From Flavobacterium plurextorum (lineage in GTDB: Bacteria > Bacteroidota > Bacteroidia > Flavobacteriales > Flavobacteriaceae), in the NCBI RefSeq assembly GCF_002217395.1, contig NZ_MUHD01000016.1:251860-315859 (forward strand): 64,000 nt of DNA. Direction: 5' to 3'. The notes under the pieces are model-generated. The model ran no database searches. It saw only the letters and a list, made by a program, of their open reading frames with translations, and was not told the DNA's origin. The position numbers and the translations under genes were made by a program. Positions 45,474 to 55,152 of this stretch are shown piece by piece (the first letter of the stretch is position 1; every line of letters starts with the position of its first letter).

Positions 45474-47885
45474 ATGAAATTAAAGTTTATATTGATATTA
45501 TCGTTTCTTGTAATGAAAATTTACACTGTAACGGCACAAAACAACTCAGCTACAATCTCAGGATTAATTAAAGATAAAACATCAAAAACGGTGCTTCCTT
45601 ATGTGAATGTAGTTTTAAAAACTGCAAAAGACCAAAAAATGATCGCAGGTACGGTTACAAATGAAGAAGGCCGTTTTAATATTCCCGCAATACCAACAGG
45701 AAATTATATACTCGAAATTACTACTGTAGGTTACAAAATTAAATCTCAGAAAGTTTTCGTAGGCACACTATCTGATTTTCTAGATCTGAACACAATCGAC
45801 ATCGAAGAAGATATCAATGCTTTATCTGAAGTAATTGTAACCTCAAAACCTTCTGAGATAAGCAGTAAAATGGATAAAAAAGTATTCTCTGTAGCCGATA
45901 ATATTACGCAAAGCGGAGGCTCTGTTCTGCAATCTATGCAAAGCCTTCCCGGCGTAACATTACACGACGGAAAAGTACAATTGCGCGGTAATGATAAAGT
46001 AATGGTGCTTATTGATGGAAAACAAACTGCTCTAACAGGTTTTGGAAACCAGTCTGGTCTTGACAATATTCCTGCATCAGCCATTGAAAGAATCGAGATT
46101 ATAAACAATCCTTCTGCAAAATTTGATGCCAATGGAAATGCAGGTATTATCAATATCATTTATAAAAAAAACAAACAGGAAGGATTTAATGGTAAAGTAG
46201 GAATAAGTTCTGGATATGGAGCACTTTGGGAACGTAAAGCCAATTTGCCGACTATTCGTCCGCAGTATCAAGTGACGCCAAAAATAAATCCCTCTCTTTC
46301 CCTTAATTACCGCAAAGAAAAAATAAACGCCTACATTCAGGCAGATTATCTCTATACTGAAACACTTAATAAAAATGAATTTGTAACACGAACTTATGAT
46401 GATGGTATAATTATCAACCAACAAACGGTGAGAAATCGAGATACACATTTTACAACTCTTAAATCAGGAATAGATTGGAATTATAACGAACACAATAGTT
46501 TTTCTTTTTCTGGTCTTTTTGGAAGTGAAAAAATTATAGACAACGGAGATGAACCGTTTTTTAATCAGGATTATTCTCAAAGGCTTCGACTTTGGTCATT
46601 TCTAGAAGATGAACTTAAAACAACTGTAATGGCGAGTGCTTCTTATGAACATAAGTTCAGTCAGCCCGGACATAAGTTAAATGCGGGGATAAACTATACC
46701 TATCATCGTGAAGACGAAAAATACTTTTTCACCAATACAATGCCCGATTTTACAGGACAAGATTCTTTTAAACTTTTATCTGATGAAAAAGTAATTGATA
46801 TTAATCTTGATTACATCAAACCTTTAAAATACGGCCGATTTGAAACGGGTTTTAAATTCAGAAACCGCGAAATTCCAACCAATATGCAGTTCTTTCCCGG
46901 ACAGAACTCGCCTATTGACGCCAATGCGGGAGGATGGGCAAATTATAAAGAAATTATTCCCGCTCTTTATTCTAATTATATTTTTGAAACAGATAAAATT
47001 GAAGCTGAACTTGGACTGCGTCTGGAATATGTAAAACTGCAATATGATGTTAATCCAGATCATCCAACTTATAAAAGTGACGGATATAATTATACAGAAC
47101 CGTTTCCGAATGTACGTTTTGGATATAAAATCAATGATAAAAACAAGATCACAGCTTTCTATAACCGAAGAGTAGACAGACCAGCTGAGGTCGATATTCG
47201 TATTTTTCCAAAATACGATGATGCTGAAATAATAAAAGTTGGAAATCCTGCCTTGCGACCGCAATTTACCAGCGCTTTTGAAGTGGGATATAAAAACACA
47301 ATGAAAAAAGGATATTTTACTTCAGCTGTTTATTATCGAATCATAAACGGAACGATTGCACGTATTGCAACTACTGTTCCCGGAAGTAATTTGATTTATA
47401 ATGTGTTTCAAAACGCAGACAAAAGCAGTTCGGTAGGAATTGAAGCCGTTTACTCGAAAGAAATTTCATCTTGGTATTCGTTTAATATCAACGGAAATCT
47501 GTATCAAAATACCATAGATGCTTTTACGGTTACAAATTTATATCCAGTTCCAAGTATTTATAACGGTGAACGTCAGCAAATGGTTTCAGGAAATTTAAAA
47601 TGGAATAATACCTTACAATTCAACAAAACCTTAAAAGGTCAGGTTTCTGCTGTTTATCTCGCACCTGATATTATTCCGCAAGGAAAAATTGGCTCAAGAT
47701 TCTCTGTCGATCTAGGAATTAAAAAAACGGTTCAGAAAGGTAAAGGTGAAGTGTTCTTGAATGCCACAGATATTTTTAATACATTAAGCATACAAAAAGA
47801 AATAAAAGGCGAAGGTTTCAGCTATAGCAGTAAAGATTATTACGAAACACAGGTAATACGTTTTGGATATAGTTACAAATTCTAA
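45474..47885 (+). CDS. TonB-dependent receptor, outer-membrane beta-barrel family
   Basis: An 803-residue outer-membrane receptor. The signal peptide is followed by a CarboxypepD_reg-like domain (about 28-110, 'TISGLIKDKTSKTVLPYVNVVL'). A plug with 'VLQSMQSLPGVTLHDGKVQLRGNDKVMVLIDGK' and 'IERIEIINNPSAKFDANGNAGIINI' follows. The C-terminal barrel of the OMP_b-brl_3 type ends 'VIRFGYSYKF'. It is the last gene of the two-component operon and is closed by a terminator. The ligand is unknown; a metal chelate or peptide is possible. Confidence 0.9.
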   Translation: MKLKFILILSFLVMKIYTVTAQNNSATISGLIKDKTSKTVLPYVNVVLKTAKDQKMIAGTVTNEEGRFNIPAIPTGNYILEITTVGYKIKSQKVFVGTLSDFLDLNTIDIEEDINALSEVIVTSKPSEISSKMDKKVFSVADNITQSGGSVLQSMQSLPGVTLHDGKVQLRGNDKVMVLIDGKQTALTGFGNQSGLDNIPASAIERIEIINNPSAKFDANGNAGIINIIYKKNKQEGFNGKVGISSGYGALWERKANLPTIRPQYQVTPKINPSLSLNYRKEKINAYIQADYLYTETLNKNEFVTRTYDDGIIINQQTVRNRDTHFTTLKSGIDWNYNEHNSFSFSGLFGSEKIIDNGDEPFFNQDYSQRLRLWSFLEDELKTTVMASASYEHKFSQPGHKLNAGINYTYHREDEKYFFTNTMPDFTGQDSFKLLSDEKVIDINLDYIKPLKYGRFETGFKFRNREIPTNMQFFPGQNSPIDANAGGWANYKEIIPALYSNYIFETDKIEAELGLRLEYVKLQYDVNPDHPTYKSDGYNYTEPFPNVRFGYKINDKNKITAFYNRRVDRPAEVDIRIFPKYDDAEIIKVGNPALRPQFTSAFEVGYKNTMKKGYFTSAVYYRIINGTIARIATTVPGSNLIYNVFQNADKSSSVGIEAVYSKEISSWYSFNINGNLYQNTIDAFTVTNLYPVPSIYNGERQQMVSGNLKWNNTLQFNKTLKGQVSAVYLAPDIIPQGKIGSRFSVDLGIKKTVQKGKGEVFLNATDIFNTLSIQKEIKGEGFSYSSKDYYETQVIRFGYSYKF

Positions 47886-47903
47886 CTTGTATTTTATTAT
47901 TTT

Positions 47904-47952
47904 ATCTCTAAATAGGTTTCTTTTTCAAGTAACTATTTAGAGATTTTTTTTT
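47904..47952 (+). terminator. Terminator after the outer-membrane receptor gene
   Basis: A 12-bp perfect stem (47904-47915 with 47933-47944) is followed by a nine-T run, between convergent genes. Confidence 0.88.
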
Positions 47953-47974
47953 ATGCATTTTATATCAATATCAT

Positions 47975-48223
47975 CTATCTAAAAAGTGATATTGTATCTG
48001 CCAGATTCTCTTTAATTATAAATGCATTAATAAATTCCTGCACCTCCATATTTGTTTCAACAGGAGTTTCAAAAGAGTTGATATGAAACTCATCATCTTG
48101 ATCCAGAATATGTATAATTTCTGTGTAGCCCTTAGTAATTAAACTTCCTTTTAATTTAATTATATTCAACTGTTGTTGACTATTCAACTCCTTGCGGACT
48201 TTTAGTTTTATAGCTTTTTCCAT
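47975..48223 (-). CDS. Hypothetical small protein (82 aa)
   Basis: An 82-residue charged soluble protein starting MEKAIKLKVRKELNSQQQ. No signal peptide, membrane helix or known motif is seen. Coding is supported by the clean ATG frame and its own intergenic spaces rather than by homology. It lies convergent to the receptor gene and 345 bases from the next receptor. Confidence 0.5.
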   Translation of the reverse strand: MEKAIKLKVRKELNSQQQLNIIKLKGSLITKGYTEIIHILDQDDEFHINSFETPVETNMEVQEFINAFIIKENLADTISLFR

Positions 48224-48568
48224 CGTAAATATTTTTAAATTAATAAAGATTCAATTCCTATCAAATGTAGAAAATTTTTATTTTTTGTTCTGTTAAAAAA
48301 ACAGATATAAATCATTATTTACTAACATATTAACATTAAAACCTCAACTTAGAAAATATCTTAAACAAAACGTTTAGAAAAGAGAGCAGGTTTTAGAAAA
48401 AATAAAAACAGTCCATACCGTAATAAAATAAGATCTGTCTAATAAGTAGTTTTTCAAGAGTTTTTCTGTCAATCACACTAATTTACTAAGAAACAGTACT
48501 GATATTAAGCCTTATATTTTATTACATTTCATATATTTGCGCTTGTTTTAATTAAGTCTAAATAAATA
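48224..48568. other. Control region of the siderophore-type receptor
   Basis: A 345-base AT-rich gap. TATATTTG at 48532-48539 fits a -7 box for the downstream receptor, but no TTTG lies 19 bases upstream. A CAAAACGTTTAG word at about 48367 resembles the LacI-type operator core only partly. Confidence 0.4.
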
Positions 48569-50743
48569 ATGATAAAATTTTCTACTCTACTCCTAGTGTT
48601 CTTTTCGATAAGTACACTTTCTGCACAACAAGTTTCTAAAACAAATACAAACAACCAAAAAGACAAAACCACTAAAAGTCAAGACAGTATCTTAAACGAT
48701 AAATCGAAAGCTGATAATGAATTGCAAGAAATTGTAGTTTCTGCGTCTAGAAAGGCTGAAATTCTAGATGAGGTTCCTTCATCGGTAACATTGTTATCCA
48801 AAAAACAAATTCAACAACAATTAAGTATAAGCTCAAATCTAAGCGACATATTAGGTGCAACAGTTCCAGGTTTGGGTTTTTCGACTAATAGAACTCAAAA
48901 CTTAGGTCAGACTTTACGCGGCCGACGTGTTTTGGTCATGATTGATGGAATTCCGCAATCTACACCGCTTAGAGATGGCGCTAAAGACATGCGATCTCTT
49001 GATCCTACTGTTCTAGATCGCGTAGAAGTTATTAAAGGAGCAACTGCTATTTATGGTAATGGTGCCGATGGCGGTTTGATAAATTATATTACTAAAAAAT
49101 CAAATCCAGACAAAGCAATAAGTGGATCAACAGAAGTTGGAACAGCTTTTTCTTTGGTTAAACCGGCTGAAACTGCTGGTTTCTTTGTATCGCAGTTATT
49201 TACTGGAAAAATAAAAAAGTTCGATTATGTGGTGAGCGGACGTTATGAGGAAACTGGTCTTTATCGTGATTCAAAAGGACGTGTACTTTCACCTGAATAT
49301 GGAATGAATGATCTTAAAAATTGGAATGCTTTTGCGAAAGTCGGCTATGATTTTAATGCAAACAATCGTTTAGAATTAATGTATAATTACTTTGAGAGTA
49401 CACAGCATACTGATTATGTTGCTAAAGCTGGTGTTTATGGCAATTTTGATTCGCCTACAACTGGTGTAAAAGGACAACGTCCGGGAGAGCCTGAAGGAAC
49501 TCCGTATAACCATAATGCCAGTTTAAGTTATATTGGAAAAAACTTCATTGGAAAAACGGATGTTAATGCTTCTCTTTATTTTCAAGATTATCTTACGTTA
49601 ATTAATTACAGCGATTTTTTTGAAAACAACGGACAGCCTGCTACTCAAAGTAAAAAACTTGGTTTTCGTTTAAATTTAAATACGCCTTATGAATTCAGTT
49701 CACTTATATCGGGTAATTTAACTTATGGTTTAGATATCCTATCTGATATAACTGATACTCATCTTACTGATGGACGATTGGTAATTCCAGAAATGAAGAT
49801 GAATAACATAGCTCCTTATTTCCAGCTTAAAAATATGTTTGGACCAAACTTGGTTTTAAAAACAGGCTTAAGACTTGAAAATGTAAATATCGATGTGCCA
49901 GATTATACTACTATTGGTATTCGTAATTATGTAAACGGTACTTATGTAGGCGGCGGAATTGCTGTAAATGGCGGTGAATTAGATTTTAATGCACTTATGT
50001 TTAATGCGGGACTTCGTTATACAAAATGGAGGTTATTTAAGCCTTTTGTAAGTTTCTCTCAAAGTTTTAGTGTTGCAGATTTAGGTTTAGTATTACGCGC
50101 TGCCAAAGAGAATACCGTAAACAATACTTCGATAAAAGCGGTTGCGGCAAACAATTACGAATTTGGTTTCTCAGGAGCTTGGGCTAATCTTTCTTATGAT
50201 GCTGCGGTGTATTACAGTACTTCAAAATTAGGAGCTTCATATGTATACATTGATGGTAATCCGCAGATTTCACGCTCACCTGAGAAAATTTATGGTTTTG
50301 AGTTGTCAGCAAAATATCGTCTGCACTCTAAAGTTGATATTGGAGCCAATTATTCTTTTACTGAAGGAAAAAGAGAACTTACAGACAAAAAAGTTTATTT
50401 AGGAGGCGATCGTATAAATCCGCCAAAAATTACTGCATTTACTGTTATCAGACCTTTAGAAGCTTGGTCAATCTATTTGCAAATGATAAATACACCGGGA
50501 AGAGATCGTTTTGAACCTGTAAATGGCGCTTATACTTATGGAACTGGGCCTATTAAATCTTTCACAGCTTTTAATCTTTCTTCAAGTTATACCTTCAGAG
50601 AAAAAAGTACAATTCGCTTAGGTGTTGAAAACCTATTCAACAAAGATTATTACTCTGTTATCTCTCAATGGCAGTCAAACAATATGAATTATGTAAAAGA
50701 AAATGGCACACGTTTGACGGTTAGTTTTACACAAGCTTTCTAA
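48569..50743 (+). CDS. TonB-dependent siderophore-type receptor
   Basis: A 724-residue outer-membrane active transporter. The signal peptide is followed by a TonB box-like 'LQEIVVSASRKAEI'. The plug has 'LRGRRVLVMIDGIPQSTPLRDGAKDMRSLDP' and 'VEVIKGATAIYGNGADGGLINYITKK', the pattern of ferric-siderophore receptors. The barrel ends in 'RLTVSFTQAF' with the terminal aromatic residue. It lacks the CarboxypepD_reg domain of the preceding receptor. Iron chelate uptake is the likely role; the ligand is not predictable. A strong terminator follows. Confidence 0.92.
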   Translation: MIKFSTLLLVFFSISTLSAQQVSKTNTNNQKDKTTKSQDSILNDKSKADNELQEIVVSASRKAEILDEVPSSVTLLSKKQIQQQLSISSNLSDILGATVPGLGFSTNRTQNLGQTLRGRRVLVMIDGIPQSTPLRDGAKDMRSLDPTVLDRVEVIKGATAIYGNGADGGLINYITKKSNPDKAISGSTEVGTAFSLVKPAETAGFFVSQLFTGKIKKFDYVVSGRYEETGLYRDSKGRVLSPEYGMNDLKNWNAFAKVGYDFNANNRLELMYNYFESTQHTDYVAKAGVYGNFDSPTTGVKGQRPGEPEGTPYNHNASLSYIGKNFIGKTDVNASLYFQDYLTLINYSDFFENNGQPATQSKKLGFRLNLNTPYEFSSLISGNLTYGLDILSDITDTHLTDGRLVIPEMKMNNIAPYFQLKNMFGPNLVLKTGLRLENVNIDVPDYTTIGIRNYVNGTYVGGGIAVNGGELDFNALMFNAGLRYTKWRLFKPFVSFSQSFSVADLGLVLRAAKENTVNNTSIKAVAANNYEFGFSGAWANLSYDAAVYYSTSKLGASYVYIDGNPQISRSPEKIYGFELSAKYRLHSKVDIGANYSFTEGKRELTDKKVYLGGDRINPPKITAFTVIRPLEAWSIYLQMINTPGRDRFEPVNGAYTYGTGPIKSFTAFNLSSSYTFREKSTIRLGVENLFNKDYYSVISQWQSNNMNYVKENGTRLTVSFTQAF

Positions 50744-50800
50744 TAACATAACTAGTAAAATCTCCATAAATAGATTCTGCAGATTTTTCTAAAAACAAAT

Positions 50801-50845
50801 AGAGCCTCCAAAATCATTTGACTTTGGAGGCTCTGCGTTTTTACG
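50801..50845. terminator. Terminator after the siderophore-type receptor
   Basis: A GC-containing 12-bp perfect stem (50801-50812 with 50823-50834) is followed by 'GCGTTTTT', between convergent genes. Confidence 0.8.
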
Positions 50846-50911
50846 AACAATTAAAAAATATAATTGTCTGCTTTAATTCTATAATATAAAGTATTCTAAG
50901 TGCTGTTTGAA

Positions 50912-51721
50912 TTAAAAAATAACCTGAAACTGAAGTATCGCCTGCCAATTTCCAATTAAATCTGGTCTTTCTACATTATAAAAACCCTGAGCTGCTGCGG
51001 AATAAAAGAGCTTGCTTTTTGTACCTATTTGAAATGTTTTTCCTGGTCCGCCGCCAATAGGAACCAACCATTGATTACCACTTGAAGCCAGCCAGTTAAC
51101 CACTACCGTAGCGTTACTTTCAACAAACCATCCTTTTGGAAAATTGTAATAAGCAATATACTGAATGCTTCCTGAATTGACTTTATTTACACCATCACCG
51201 CCAAGAGACCAATAATTTTGCAATACGATTCCGCCAGAAAATTTGTCTCCAGCCATATATAATAAAGCCGAAGGTCCTAAGCTTAAACGATTACTTCCCA
51301 ATGCAGGATTTGTTCTGGTAGGAATTTGCATGGCGGGACCAATACCCCAACTGAACTTCCCTTTTTTTTGAATACTTGAAAAATATCCATTAAATAGAAT
51401 ATTTCCCATTCCCCCTTCATGTGTACCACCGTCAAAAAGCGGTGGTACGGTTTGAAAAGGAATAATAGTATAGGTTATCAGTTTTAAATTACTTGCCAAT
51501 TTAAAAGGATAGACAGGTTGTATCGAAAAAGAACTTGCTGTACCATCTGCAACTGGCAACAAAACTTCCTGCAAAAAAACACTGCGCAGACCACTTACAG
51601 GGTCTTGTCTTTTTTTGCTCATTTCTTCAATCGAAGTCTTTTCACTCTCATTTGACTGTCCGAAAATCGGAAAACAAATACAGAAAAATAAAATACTTAA
51701 AGCACTAGATTTAAAATTCAT
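50912..51721 (-). CDS. Outer-membrane barrel-like protein
   Basis: A 269-residue exported protein with signal peptide 'ALSILFFCICFPIFGQ'. The mature region is rich in alternating aromatic strands and Gly turns ('GMGNILFNGYFSSIQKKGKFSWGIGPAMQIPTRTNPALGS') and ends 'AILQFQVIF'. This fits a small outer-membrane barrel, somewhat like the phenol-degradation 'MetA-like' transporters. It is the last gene of an operon with two DUF1254 lipoproteins, 41 bases downstream. Its role is unknown. Confidence 0.7.
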   Translation of the reverse strand: MNFKSSALSILFFCICFPIFGQSNESEKTSIEEMSKKRQDPVSGLRSVFLQEVLLPVADGTASSFSIQPVYPFKLASNLKLITYTIIPFQTVPPLFDGGTHEGGMGNILFNGYFSSIQKKGKFSWGIGPAMQIPTRTNPALGSNRLSLGPSALLYMAGDKFSGGIVLQNYWSLGGDGVNKVNSGSIQYIAYYNFPKGWFVESNATVVVNWLASSGNQWLVPIGGGPGKTFQIGTKSKLFYSAAAQGFYNVERPDLIGNWQAILQFQVIF

Positions 51722-51762
51722 AGTATTTGTGTTTACTTTTAATATTTATCAAAAAGCGCTGT

Positions 51763-53307
51763 TTATTTTACTTTTTCAAAATCACCCGGTTTATATTTTC
51801 GATCAAAAAATTCTTGTTTTGGTCCATAAAAACGGAATAAAGCAAACCATCCTTTGCCTGGGACTGTTTTTAACCAATTTGCTTCGCCTGAAGGTTTATC
51901 AGGTCCTACAATAAAAGTTACCGATTTATCTGCATTGTAAATAAGCTTGTTCATAGAGTTTAATGACGGATATACTTGATCTTTTGCATCAACTCCAGAA
52001 GCAGTTTCTGCATCATATAAAGTCAACGACCAGAATAAACCTGCCGGCGGATTTGCTGGGAAAGTAATTTTATAGGTATTCTCTCCCATCAAAAAGTTAC
52101 CGTCTTTATCTTTATAAGCATTTCCATATTTCGCTCCTAAACCAGGAATAGAAGACATCATTCCAGTACTGATAGAATAATGGTTAATATACATTTGTAT
52201 TTTTGCATTTACATCTGTATGTTTTGTTATTCTGTTACGATATTCTTCGTCCAGTAAAGTACGCATAAAATCATCTTGTTTGGTTTTAGCATGAGCAATC
52301 CATTTTCGGTCAGCCCACCAAAGTGCATCTTTTTCTTTATCATAATTTCCCGCAACATTTTTAGCCATTTTCCATGCCGTTTGCGCTGCCTTACCTAACA
52401 ATTCTTTTTGTTTCTCTGTAGGTTTAAACGCTTCTCCCTTTTTGATTCCTATGGCTTCAAGCATACCGTGCATATAAGGATCTATATCATCTACTTTATC
52501 ACTTTGTATGAATCTGTCCAGCATTTCAAAATAACTAAAATCGTGCGCAAATAACGCATTTGAAGCAATATCAGAAACGTGTTTAAAATTCATAGGTTTT
52601 CTTTCTCCGCTGAGAGGATAAATTTTTATTCCTTCAACAGATTTTACTCCCGGCGACAAATCATCTACAGATTGAAAGAAACCACGCTGAAAAATAAAAA
52701 GTCCATTTGTTTTACATCTAAAAACGAAATAGTTTTTTTCGTCAACAGCGCCTTTATAATCTGATGGAATTACCAAATACTTCCCTCCTTTTCCTTTATC
52801 AGGTCCAGGAAGACCAATATCACCTAAATAAGTAGTCCCGTCTGGTTTTGCAGGACCTGCGAGCGGTCTGTGCCAATAATCATCTAATATTCCCTGAAGC
52901 ATTGGTGGAACTTCTAAAACTAAAGGTCCTGTTTTGCTCAGATCAGCAAATCCTAAGGCATAAATTACATCAGAATTTGGCGTTGTAATTACGGTTTTTG
53001 GTTTCAGTCTTTTTTCAAAAACAGAAATCACATTATATCCTTCGCCGGATATTTTGCCTAAACCTTCTTTCATCGCATACATATTTACAGCAGGTAATGC
53101 CCATAAATAAACTTGTGTGGCTCTTTGAAAATATAAATCATCATTTAACTTTTCAGAAGATTCGGCTGTTGGATAACCTCCAACAATCTCTCCATCTGTT
53201 GCTTTATCAGATGAAGTACTGCTGTTTACGGTATTATCTTTTGAAGATTCTTTACAACCTACGAGAAATAAAACTGACAAGATTGCGGTTACAATTATTC
53301 TTTTCAT
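51763..53307 (-). CDS. DUF1254/DUF1214 lipoprotein (paralogue 3)
   Basis: A 514-residue lipoprotein with lipobox 'LFLVGC' (Cys18). The DUF1254 half has 'ATQVYLWALPAVNMYAMKEG' and 'VITTPNSDVIYALGFADLSKTGPLVLEVP'. The DUF1214 half has 'LFWSLTLYDAETASGVDAKD' and 'ANWLKTVPGKGWFALFRFYGP'. The sequence departs most from the other three, with an extra central segment. It is cotranscribed behind paralogue 4 with a 30-base gap. Its function is unknown. Confidence 0.9.
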   Translation of the reverse strand: MKRIIVTAILSVLFLVGCKESSKDNTVNSSTSSDKATDGEIVGGYPTAESSEKLNDDLYFQRATQVYLWALPAVNMYAMKEGLGKISGEGYNVISVFEKRLKPKTVITTPNSDVIYALGFADLSKTGPLVLEVPPMLQGILDDYWHRPLAGPAKPDGTTYLGDIGLPGPDKGKGGKYLVIPSDYKGAVDEKNYFVFRCKTNGLFIFQRGFFQSVDDLSPGVKSVEGIKIYPLSGERKPMNFKHVSDIASNALFAHDFSYFEMLDRFIQSDKVDDIDPYMHGMLEAIGIKKGEAFKPTEKQKELLGKAAQTAWKMAKNVAGNYDKEKDALWWADRKWIAHAKTKQDDFMRTLLDEEYRNRITKHTDVNAKIQMYINHYSISTGMMSSIPGLGAKYGNAYKDKDGNFLMGENTYKITFPANPPAGLFWSLTLYDAETASGVDAKDQVYPSLNSMNKLIYNADKSVTFIVGPDKPSGEANWLKTVPGKGWFALFRFYGPKQEFFDRKYKPGDFEKVK

Positions 53308-53337
53308 AATTAATTGAATTTTGGTTTATCTCTATGT

Positions 53338-54828
53338 TTATTTCACTTTTACAACTGCCGGCGGATTCCAACTGTCGTTTAAAACCTTTTCTTCAGGCCA
53401 ATAGCATCTTACATACAAAGAGAAAACTTCTTTTGGCGCTGGAAGCCAATTGCTGATTTTGTCTTCAGATGGCGGCGTATTTTGAACATAAATAGTTAAT
53501 GAACCGTCAGCATTCTTTTTCAGGTTTTTATTTTTTGTTCCCAATGAATATCTCTTAAGCTCATTTGGTGCAAAAAAATGTTCAGCGTTGTACAGTGTAA
53601 GTGACCAAAATCCTTTTACAGGCGGAAGTTCTCCACTTGCAAATGTTACTGTATATTTGTTTGAACCGCTTAATCGAGTTCCGTTTTCATCACGATCTTG
53701 ATAAAAATATCTGGTCTCATTTGGTTTATTTACAAAAATATTGGCTTTAGCACAAGAAAGTCGAGTCAAATAATCGTATCCAAATTGTGCACCGTTACGC
53801 TGTGTTGTCCAATTGTATTTTACTGGATAACCTACATTTGCAAACTGGAATAATGGTGCAACTAGATTTTTATCAGCATCGATTGCAGCATTTATTGCTA
53901 TTTCTTTCAGTTTCGGATTTTTATTTAATGCATCTAAAAGTGCGTGTGCCTGAGCATAAAAAGCTTCTTCTCCCGGCATTGGTGGAACTTCTTTTAAAAT
54001 ATCAGCCAATTGATCAAAGAAAGTTTCCGGTTTTACCCATTTGGTTTCTCCTTTTTCTCCACCTGCATCTGGCGGAGTTACTTTTGTTTTTTTCCAGTCT
54101 GTAATTTTCATTTTGCCATCAAAATCTTCGAGAGGATATATCGCTATTTGGTTAATTAACGGCTGAACTGCTTTTTTATCAGCTGGGTCATCCGTTTGAA
54201 ATACACGAGGAATTACAATACCTCGAAGTGTTGAAGATTTAAAAACAGCCGCAATTCCATCAGGCACTTTTCCATTCCAGTCTTTGTGAGCAAGAAGGTA
54301 AAAGCCGGGTTTTGTACCATACATTTTACCAAAACTTGCAAAACCATCAGTACGCTGGTCACAAACCTGATATACCCAAAAACGATCTCCAAAATCTGGT
54401 ACCTGTACGACTACCGGCCCTAATGAAAGATCTAATGGCGACAAGCCGTAAACTACATCTTGATTAGGACAGGCAACAGCTCTTTCTGCTGGTTCGACAT
54501 AATCGTTCAGCATGCACAAATGATTTGGCGGCGCTAAAGGAAGTACTCCACCAGCATAAATTGCACCTGGTAGCGATCTAAATGTTTCTACTCGATTATG
54601 AATATTAACCAGTGGCCAGCCCCATCCGTAAATATTGGCAGCAAGATTTTTTACAAAAGCTTCTGTCATTATGGTATTAGGAATTGGCGCTGCAGGCCAT
54701 TTCTGCTTGGTAGTATCTGCTGTAACTGCAGTTGCATCGGCCGCACTAGATTTTAGTTCATTATCTTGCTTTTTACAAGATAAAAAAACTGAAGTTATCG
54801 CTAATAATAGAAATACATTTTTTTTCAT
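53338..54828 (-). CDS. DUF1254/DUF1214 lipoprotein (paralogue 4)
   Basis: A 496-residue lipoprotein with lipobox 'SVFLSC' (Cys18). The DUF1254 half has 'NIYGWGWPLVNIHNRVE' and 'VACPNQDVVYGLSPLDLSLGPVVVQVP'. The DUF1214 half has 'GFWSLTLYNAEHFFAPNELKRYSLGTKNK' and 'SNWLPAPKEVFSLYVRCYWPE'. It heads a three-gene operon. A sulfatase relic and a copy of the shared palindrome lie upstream. It pairs closely with paralogue 3 and may act with it in the periplasm. Confidence 0.9.
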   Translation of the reverse strand: MKKNVFLLLAITSVFLSCKKQDNELKSSAADATAVTADTTKQKWPAAPIPNTIMTEAFVKNLAANIYGWGWPLVNIHNRVETFRSLPGAIYAGGVLPLAPPNHLCMLNDYVEPAERAVACPNQDVVYGLSPLDLSLGPVVVQVPDFGDRFWVYQVCDQRTDGFASFGKMYGTKPGFYLLAHKDWNGKVPDGIAAVFKSSTLRGIVIPRVFQTDDPADKKAVQPLINQIAIYPLEDFDGKMKITDWKKTKVTPPDAGGEKGETKWVKPETFFDQLADILKEVPPMPGEEAFYAQAHALLDALNKNPKLKEIAINAAIDADKNLVAPLFQFANVGYPVKYNWTTQRNGAQFGYDYLTRLSCAKANIFVNKPNETRYFYQDRDENGTRLSGSNKYTVTFASGELPPVKGFWSLTLYNAEHFFAPNELKRYSLGTKNKNLKKNADGSLTIYVQNTPPSEDKISNWLPAPKEVFSLYVRCYWPEEKVLNDSWNPPAVVKVK

Positions 54829-54904
54829 GGTGAGTAATTTTAGCTGTTAAAAAGTCATTTAATCAGTATTCCGTTTTCTGAAAAATGAAAACGGAATATC
54901 AGTA

Positions 54905-55117
54905 TTATTTTAAATCAATATCTACTTTATCAATTTTGCCAGTGAACTTAAAGGGTACTTGATAGGAAGTGGTAACTGGAGAACCAGAATCTTCACCAAT
55001 TCCAAAAGTATCAATACCAAATCTGGCGGCAACAGTTTTATCAATTCGTCCTTCACCTGCCAATTTATTGTTGATGTAGAGAATGATTTCATAGTTTACA
55101 ATTTTATTGACACTAAT
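54905..55117 (-). pseudogene. C-terminal relic of an arylsulfatase gene
   Basis: The minus-strand frame reads '..YEIILYINNKLAGEGRIDKTVAARFGIDTFGIGEDSGSPV..YQVPFKFTGKIDKVDIDLK' and ends at a TAA. This matches the C-terminal beta-domain of arylsulfatases ('dg..va.GrieKT....f...etfdvGeD.gspV...y..PF.FtG.i.kV.i.l'). The N-terminal 450 or so residues with the catalytic Cys are missing, and an in-frame stop lies at 55118-55120. The deletion placed the DUF1254 operon next to its present control region. Confidence 0.75.
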
Positions 55118-55152
55118 TTACAATTAGGAGTCAAACAAAATTTTAAAATGAT

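Noticed and set aside
48362-48378. A fourth LacI-type operator upstream of the siderophore receptor
   Set aside because: Only the central AAACGTTT is shared, and the outer bases do not match the three sites in the sugar operon.
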